Shown here piece after piece: positions 52,830 to 64,000 of a DNA stretch of 64,000 bases (position 1 is its first letter; every line of letters begins with the position of its first letter). This stretch comes from Malaya genurostris (Eukaryota > Arthropoda > Insecta > Diptera > Culicidae). The notes below the pieces were generated by a model. The model searched no databases. It saw only the letters and a program-made list of their open reading frames with translations, and was not told the origin of the DNA. The position numbers were made by a program, and so were the translations under genes. The DNA is taken from positions 141,327,999-141,391,998 of the forward strand of contig NC_080571.1 in the NCBI RefSeq assembly GCF_030247185.1. The letters run 5' to 3'.

Positions 52830-53230
52830 AAACCTTACACTGGTCCTTGTGTTTGTGCTACTCCTTTGACGCCATTCTGTTCCATGGTATGCTTATAGCG
52901 TTGCTTTATCTGTGTAGTGATCGAACTGTTGCTACTCTTGGACTCTGGGTAGCGTTTCGACCTTTGAAGTTCGACGTTTGAAGAAATCTCTGAAAATTGA
53001 CTGAGCCGCTCACTCACTTCAACTATGGGTTTTTAAAGTCCTAACATTTACTTTCGGGTGAAGCTCGAAGCATTTTAGCACAAGCCGAGCTTGTGATTCT
53101 AAGTAGAAAGTTCATCCGACTTTCTCCCGAAGTTCTACCAAAAGCCGAGACCACTGTCACTATGTCAGAGGCAGTGGCCAGTGCCCGTGAAAAGATATTT
53201 TTGTTGTTACTCGTCGCGTTCACGCTGACG
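52830..53230 (-). repeat. Family X repeat, upstream part with repeated module
   Basis: CAACTATGGGTTTTTAAAGT, TTCATCCGACTTTCTCCCGA and CCACTGTCACTATGTCAG here correspond to 52205-52360 in the same orientation, so one module is present twice about 800 bp apart. Another portion (52835-52960) matches 26150-26290 in reverse. Confidence 0.7.
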
Positions 53231-53449
53231 TGAAGGCTTTGGTTTTTGTACAGTAATATACGTAACGCGAATCAATTGTCATCCGAACTTCAAAAACATT
53301 GTACCGCTGGCGTTCAAAACCCTAAAAAATGGTATGATGGTTTCCAGTGTTCTCTTATTTCTGTTAGTGTAAATCCTGGTTGTTCTCGAAAACATCCATT
53401 GATTGTAAATTTAGTGTATTCGTTGAATGCAATTTTTTTCTCAAGTTAT

Positions 53450-54270
53450 AAAATCGAGGATTGCGACACTTTCTGAACAAACTTATGCGATGATTTATCA
53501 AAATCGAATAAATTTTCAACTAGGGAGAAAGATCGAACACACGCTGCAATAGGTTCGTTGGCACCAAACGATGTCCGTTGATCATAGAGCTCGTCGTAAA
53601 ACCCGGAAGTCGATGAGAGACAGGATCTTTGGAGAGTCGATTTCGCCGTTGATAATCTTCGCCACAAACGCAGCTTGTTGAATCTTCCTTCGTCGTTTCA
53701 AAGTGTCAAGACCTAACAGGCGACATCGATCAGGGTACGGTGGCAAATCCAAGGAATTTCGACAGGGAAGATCTCTTAGCGCAAGCCGAATAAATTTTTT
53801 CTAAACACGCTCAATCCGCAAGGTCCAAACGAGTTGATATGGACTCCATACAAAACTGGCATTTTCCAGCAATGCAATGGTTGCACTAAGGAACAGTATA
53901 ACGCATTCAAACAATGTGGATCCTTGAAATCTCTGCTGATTTTAGCCACGAATCCGAGTTGATTCGTTGCCTTAGATATTAAAGCAGAACGATGCCGATT
54001 AAATGTGAGTTTTGCATCCAATACAACACCAAGGTCGTTAACACGGTCAACTCTTGTAAGTGTTTGTCCATCAATATTTTAGTCGAAGATTAATGGCGAA
54101 GTATTCGGTGAAATGACATTTGGCAATGCTGATCACAAGATGGTTTCGTCGACACCATGCGACAAATTCAACTAGCAGTTCCTGAAGATGGACGCAGTCC
54201 CCATAATTACGATGTAGCAGTCATGTTTGTCATTATTCAAATAAGTCATCCGTCGCTTGAAATAATTCCC
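53450..54270 (-). pseudogene. Non-LTR reverse transcriptase, C-terminal half, decayed
   Basis: On the minus strand LLVEFVAWCRRNHLVISIAK, DRVNDLGVVLDAKLTFNRH, SKATNQLGFVAKISRDFKDP and LNALYCSLV follow the same order as the RT at 1187-2529, continuing, after frameshifts, through LRDLPCRNSLDLPPYPDRCR-like residues to about 53450. The YxDD box lies outside the remaining part or is lost. Confidence 0.75.
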
Positions 54271-54896
54271 TTCCGTGTAAAAAGTTAAGCATCTCTAATC
54301 AGATGAAGAATGAACACCAGCGGCAAATCTACATTTCTTTGCGCATTCAAACTTTTTCTCTTCTTTATATAACCGATCGGTCTCACTATAGTCCTCTTTC
54401 GCGTAGTCTTATCAATGCTGGCCAGATAACGATTTGAACGCAAAAAGGGTATTGGCACGAGATGGTTGAATGCATACGATTCGGGAGGGAAAAAGCTAAC
54501 GAATCTTAAAACTATTGTCCAAGAAGTTCGGTTTTCAAAAATACGAATCTTACTTCGGTAAAATTACGTACTTCAGGTTAGCTACGACTGAAATTCGTCA
54601 TTCTGAGGGTTTTAGGGAAAATGTCTAATCCATCGTGGAAGAGTGCGTGTTTTTACTTTTGTTCCGCGGTACGTGTTAGAAGGTACTAAATTCAAACATG
54701 AGATGTCTTTAAAATTTAGTAATGGTTCTGTTCTTAGGTGTTGTGTTTAATATCAGCAGTAGGAAGTGCGGGAAAATATCGTGTGCTTTGAAAGGAAATT
54801 TTAAGAAAGGTAATTTACAATGGTGCGATTTAATCACGAGACAATAAGATAACAACGTCATGCGTCGCAATCTAAGCAGGTAGCAGCAAAGAAAGC
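54271..54896. other. No recognised feature
   Basis: Unassigned sequence between the RT remnant and the candidate LTR. Confidence 0.4.
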
Positions 54897-55598
54897 TGTA
54901 AGTACGCTATAATTAAATCCATGCGCATGGTTAAAAGGGGGTAGCCTAGACACCCACCTAAAAGTGAGCTTTTAATCCAGTATTATGGCACCTTATCGAA
55001 GATAGCTAGATATTCACCCGCACACAGTTAGGTACCAATTAGTATAGGTAACACAGAGATGGAAACCTAGGTTAGAATTACGAATTGCTAAAGTCAACTT
55101 AATAAATACGAAAATGTTTCTGCTCTTTCGATAAATGATGTGTTTATGTTATTCAGTAAGATAGTCGCTATAGTTAAAGAGATGTTACTGGTTTGAGAAG
55201 GTGTTCGCGTTGCAGTAATTGTGTAGTTTTGTGGTTTACTCCGAGTTGGACTACTTGGGTATCTTAGTCCCACCACTCGCGTTTAGGGTTCTGAGTGGAC
55301 TATTTCCTCCAGTGATGATACGCGCGAGTTGATGTTCTTAGGTTGTCTGAATAGAGAAACGAATTTCTTGGGTTTTTTCGCGGTATAGTTAATGGTTGAA
55401 CTAACTTTCGGATCGGTTGTGTTTGCCAGATTATTCCCCTAAACTCTTCTATAACGACCCGCCCTGAGGCTGGGTTTCTGGTCGGGCAACCCTAGGCACG
55501 ACAAGTGGTCCTCGAAAGAGGTGGCGCTTAAACCATTTGCTCGGATAGATGGAGCGATTAGACAGACTGATATTGGTATCATCGTCGTGCACGCTACA
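54897..55598 (+). repeat. Candidate LTR of a Ty3/gypsy element
   Basis: The right edge is supported by a primer-binding site three bases later. TGTAAGTACG at 54897 and CACGCTACA at 55590-55598 give the expected TG...CA ends, and AATAAA occurs at 55100. The left edge is inference. A second, left-truncated copy starts at 57802 because of the tandem duplication. Confidence 0.5.
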
Positions 55599-55601
55599 TT
55601 T

Positions 55602-55618
55602 TGGCGCCCAACGTGGGG
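55602..55618 (+). promoter_or_regulatory. Primer-binding site of a Ty3/gypsy element
   Basis: TGGCGCCCAACGTGGGG directly downstream of the LTR end, a form typical of retrotransposon minus-strand primer sites. Repeated at 58238-58254 in the duplicated unit. Confidence 0.75.
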
Positions 55619-55714
55619 CCATGTTATCTGGAAATTAGTTTAGTTAGATTAGTTTTGGCTTTCAAGTTCGGAAATAGGTTTATACTACGGATATATATAT
55701 AAGATACATAAACG

Positions 55715-57586
<1,872 letters not shown>

Positions 57587-57801
57587 CAGGGTGATTTTTT
57601 AAGAGCTTGAGAACTTTTTTAAACAATAAAACGCATAAAATTTGCAAAATCTCATCGGTTCTTTATTTTAAACGTTAGATTGGTACATGACATTTACTTT
57701 TTGAAGATAATTTCATTTAAATGTTGACCGCGGCTGCGTCTTAGGTGGTCCATTCGGAAAGTTCAATTTTGGGCAACTTTTTCGAGCATTTCGGCCGGAA
57801 T
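57587..57801 (-). mobile_element. Truncated rosa-type mariner end (unit 1)
   Basis: Starts CAGGGTGATTTTTTAAGAGC after TA (57585-57586) and equals 60191-60405; it is cut at the duplication junction. It encodes only the last codons of the transposase on the minus strand. Confidence 0.9.
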
Positions 57802-60405
<2,604 letters not shown>

Positions 60406-61351
60406 AGCCCGAATTTCTTCGGAAATGTTGTCTTCCAAAGCTGGAATAGTTACTGGCTTATTTTTGTAGACTTTAGACTTCACGTAGCCCCACAAAAAAT
60501 AGTCTAAAGGCGTCAAATCGCATGATCTTGGTGGCCAACTTACCGGTCCATTTCTTGAGATGAATTGTTCTCCGAAGTTTTCCCTCAAAATGGCCATAGA
60601 ATCGCGAGCTGTGTGGCATGTAGCGCCATCTTGTTGAAACCACATGTCAACCAAGTTCAGTTCTTCCATTTTTGGCAACAAAAAGTTTGTTAGCATCGAA
60701 CGATAGCGATCGCCATTCACTGTAACGTTGCGTCCAACAGCATCTTTGAAAAAAATACGGTCCAATGATTCCACCAGCGTACAAACCACACCAAACAGTG
60801 CATTTTTCGGGATGCATGGGCAGTTCTTGAACGGCTTCTGGTTGCTCTTCACTCCAAATGCGGCAATTTTGCTTATTTACGTAGCCATTCAACCAGAAAT
60901 GAGCCTCATCGCTGAACAAAATTTGTCGATAAAAAAGCGGACTTTCCGAATGGACCACCTAAGACGCAGCCGCGGTCAACATTTAAATGAAATTATCTTC
61001 AAAAAGTAAATGTCATGTACCAATCTAACGTTTAAAATAAAGAACCGATGAGATTTTGCAAATTTTATGCGTTTTATTGTTTAAAAAAGTTCTCAAGCTC
61101 TTAAAAAATCACCCTGTATTTATGATGTAATGAGTAATATGAGAAAGGCAGCATTACACCACTAGCTGGATTAAAATAGGTTATTTAGATTCAAAGTTGT
61201 ATTTGCTATAGTTGATTTGAGTATCACTCATCGAGTTTCTGGAGCGTGGTAATTGTTGAGATGAAATATTTGTTGTACGGCAGCTAAAGTGTAATCGTGG
61301 TGGTTGTGTGTAGTGTATAGCGTAGTCATATTTAAAAATTTATTGGCGGTA

Positions 61352-62239
61352 ATGGTTTACGAATTTCCGAATGCTTGTCATTTGGTAGATGAGGAGGTGA
61401 ATTATGAGTTGAAAATTCGGGGAAAAGATGACGAGACAAGATTTAATTTAGAGACCAAACAATGGTTTCTACAAAAGTTATTCTTGAAGGATTCACTGAT
61501 TCGTCGGGATTATTCCATTAATTTGACAATATATCAGGAATATCCAGGTATCCTAGAACGGGTAAGGTATTTTAAAATGAAATTAGATCAACGGGTAGAT
61601 AAAATCATTGTTTCTCAACTCCAACATTACTTACTCCGGGTCGAGAGGTGTCGAACCTCTGATCGGAAATCAATATGGATGAGAAATATACTCGTTGATT
61701 TCATAGAGCTCATGCTAGAAAAATCTCGAGGCAAACGTGTTTCCAGATATCTTGAGAGTCATGTGCTAAATCAAGAAACAAGTGAGCGTTCTTTACCCCA
61801 TACAGAAGATGTAGATATACATGAAGAACGTAAGCTACCGCTTTATTAATCCAAAGGAGATTTGGTGGTAGATAATGATTTAGGAGTTAGACAGCCACTG
61901 CTAAACCAAATAGCCGGGTTAGAAATAAACATCGCGGTGGTTGACCTAGCCAATCAAGGGATTGCAGCAATAAGCAAGGAAGAAATTTCCAATAACTCAG
62001 ATGAAGATTGTGGAAGAAATGCATGTTATTCGTGCTCCCTGGTTTACACCAGTTACTGCGAAAATAAATCTGGGTTAGATTTCGATAGGAAGAGTAACCG
62101 CGAGTCTGACGACAATCAGTTGCATGCCAACTCTAACAGACATTCTGCTTTGATCGAGGTTGGGGATGAGAGTTTCGGGAATGCAAGAGTTCGCCCTAAA
62201 GATGGAAGCTCTTTCCCTACTCGGTACCTGAAGCCTTAG
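61352..62239 (+). pseudogene. Ty3/gypsy (mdg1-like) gag, one in-frame stop
   Basis: The frame opens at ATG 61352 (an upstream in-frame ATG exists at 61304) and runs 295 codons with a TAA at 61847-61849, after which the same frame continues to 62239. The N-terminus contains HLVDEEVNYELKIRGKDDET followed by a helical region (LVDFIELMLEK), a pattern I associate with mdg1/412-type gag. The second half is acidic and serine-rich. No zinc knuckle was found. It lies downstream of the LTR and primer site at 54.9-55.6 kb and on the same strand, with the M repeats inserted in the leader, so all three are read as one element. No pol follows in the window. Confidence 0.6.
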
Positions 62240-62601
62240 AGATAAGGAACGGAAGTTGGAGGCGTCTTGATACTCAAATGGGATCGATGCAGTCACTCAC
62301 TAAAATTGTTGAATATAATTTGGCCACATTGTTCCTAATGATAGCGGATTGTAATATTGGCAAGACATACTTTGTTTTTGAGAAACTTATTTCAACGTAT
62401 CGGGAAAGAGCCTTTTTTCGAACGGACGGGAATGTTGTCGTCCCCGAAACTCACTTACGAAACGCAGGAATGAGAGAGACTTTTGATGTATTTACGCAAT
62501 TTTCAGATCACGCTAAATATTAGAGGGAATCCCTTGGGTACTTTTGTTTTCACTTGAGAATACCCAGTTCACCCAGTCTCTTCTCCTTAATGTATACATT
62601 T
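62240..62601 (+). other. Unassigned; possible continuation of the gypsy element
   Basis: An 81-codon plus ORF (62278-62523) follows the gag but shows no recognisable protease or zinc-finger motif. Confidence 0.35.
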
Positions 62602-63462
62602 TTGCCTTTCTCATATAGAAAGGTTATGCAATCCCTGTGAAAACCGACTTTTGAACCGAGGCCCGGAGGGCCGAGTGTCATATACCATTCGACTCAGTTC
62701 GTCGAGTACGCAAAATGTCTGTGTGTGTGTATGTGTGTGAGCGCGTATGTGTGTATGTAAAGTTTTTTGCACTAACTTTTCTCGGAGATGGCTGAACCGA
62801 TTTTCACAAACTTAGATTCAAATGAAAGGTCTTGTGATCCCATACAAAATTCCTGAATATTATTCGAATCCGACTTCCGGTTCCGGAGTTATGGGGTAAA
62901 ATGGGCAAACATTTGTGAAAATAAGGCACTAACTTTTCTCAGAGATGGCTGAACCGATTTTCACAAACTTGGATTCAAATGAAAGGTCTTCTAGTCCCAT
63001 ACAAAATTACTGAATATTGTTTGGATCCGACCTCCGGTTCCGGAGTTATGGGGTAAAATGTGCAAAAAAAATGAAAATATGTGTTCTAGCTTTTCACATA
63101 GATGGTGCGACCGATTTTCATAAACTTAGATTCAAATGAAAGGTCCTGTGGTCCCATACGTAATTCATGAATTTCAACTGGATTACACTTCCGGATCCGG
63201 AAATATAGTATAAAGTGTGCTAAAAATTGTATACCATCACTGAAAAGGACGAAAAACCGTAAAAAGTATTCTAAATCGACCTGAAATCTTCTCCAATTAA
63301 TAGTTTTTTATCAGCAGACGGTCAAAAAAACCGATTTCGGTTATTGTCTTAGGAATCGAAGAAAATTATTTTGAAGAATACCACAGTATTATATATGATA
63401 GTATGATTGATATGAGAAAGGCATCATTACACCACTAGATGGATTAAAACAGGTTTTTGGAT
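62602..63462 (+). mobile_element. Family M repeat, copy 8, short form without (TAA)n
   Basis: About 860 bp from GCCTTTCTCATATAGAAAGG (62604) to CACCACTAGATGGATTAAAA. It has GGCCCGGAGGGCC (62661), a short GT array (62719-62756), and three sub-repeats whose CTTCCGG-type cores start at 62873, 63030 and 63186. It shows that the TAA array is not an obligatory part of the family. Confidence 0.88.
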
Positions 63463-64000
63463 TTTGTTTTATAGCTATGTACCCACTAGTGAGGCAACGA
63501 AACATCTAAGGATGTACGAAAACAATTAAAGAAAACTCATGTTTTTTCCAGCACATAGTGAGTAGAGACAAATGCACCATGATGCGCAAGCTCTGGTTGC
63601 CTAAACTACCTCCAACCATGTAACGTGTACCCCACAACAACATTTATTTACTGGGGACGTGTGGTTGGTTCCGTTTAATTGGACTTCTGGAATGGGAAAT
63701 CAACCCTACTTGTTAGTTGTTATTGCGCGTATAGCCTATCCCCTCGACCAGAAAGCAAAGCGAGTTCTTGGCGTTAGCCGGAACGATGAGCTATTAATAA
63801 CAGATACTCCGAGCCAATGAGGCGGTGAAGAGGAGTACCAGCAATGAGAAACTTAGCGAGAGTTCAAGATCAGGGATGCTCGAATGATGACCGTACGAGA
63901 CTCGGATGACCTTCACAAGGTCGATGACGAGCAAACACAAGTCAATCGAGTTAGCAGTAACAAGTAATAATAAGGAAAGTTTTCGTATTCCGAAAGAAAT
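63463..64000. other. No recognised feature
   Basis: Mixed-composition unassigned sequence running to the window edge. It may be part of an element continuing beyond it. Confidence 0.4.

Overview
The window looks like intergenic or heterochromatic DNA from a culicine mosquito. It holds no recognisable host protein-coding gene, tRNA or rRNA. The organism call is inference from several signs: a repeat that keeps recurring with the ends GCCTTTCTCATAT and CCACCTAGTGGTG, a Feilai-like SINE, two other tRNA-type SINEs, an R1-clade retrotransposon sitting in an AC-type microsatellite, several families of broken non-LTR reverse transcriptases, two mariner-type transposons and Ty3/gypsy gag remnants. 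Nearly everything is a transposable element or a microsatellite, often nested three deep.

Local labels used below. Family M is the abundant repeat with a hairpin at one end, then (GT/AC)n, then about 157-bp sub-repeats carrying CCGGAACCGGAAGT, then (TAA)n, then the CCACCTAGTGGTG end. Family T is a repeat of about 1.18 kb with an inverted GTCGTGAATACGA motif near both ends. Family X is a repeat of about 1 kb present in two opposite orientations. SINE-B and SINE-Val are two tRNA-type SINEs.

Layout. 1-5.1 kb: a long inverted-repeat structure enclosing a MITE-like element, a truncated reverse transcriptase, a T copy and a 267-bp satellite. 5.7-12.7 kb: an M copy split at its (TAA)n by an I/LOA-type retrotransposon (minus strand), itself split by a T copy. 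13.6-16.3 kb: a Feilai-like SINE and a CR1-like element with a PHD-finger ORF1. 16.5-25.5 kb: another M copy carrying a foldback element at TTAA, a small MITE, and a 6-kb R1-clade retrotransposon inserted at its (AC)n. This R1 element is the most intact coding unit: ORF1 is open and ORF2 has a single visible stop. 26-30 kb: family X and a reverse-transcriptase remnant. 30.3-32.9 kb: an M copy with about 1 kb of (TAA)n. 33-34 kb: a Ty3/gypsy gag pseudogene. 34.3-36.85 kb: a (TA)n block split by a 1.27-kb mariner and a SINE-Val. 37-41 kb: I/LOA remnants, a MITE, a SINE-B and ORF1 fragments. 42-49.5 kb: M and T copies, a 1.29-kb retroposon with a 21-bp target duplication, and a 610-bp tandem duplication. 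49.8-54.3 kb: I/LOA 3' end, SINE-B, family X, reverse-transcriptase remnant. 54.9-62.2 kb: a Ty3/gypsy LTR, primer-binding site and gag, interrupted by a 2.6-kb tandem duplication and by a rearranged DD41D (rosa-type) mariner. 62.6-63.5 kb: a short M copy.

The elements do not form a pathway. What links them is insertion history. Intact sibling copies serve as empty sites for many insertions, so order and target duplications can be read directly. The most notable theme is that microsatellites (AC, TAA, TA) inside or beside the M repeats have repeatedly served as landing sites for unrelated mobile elements.
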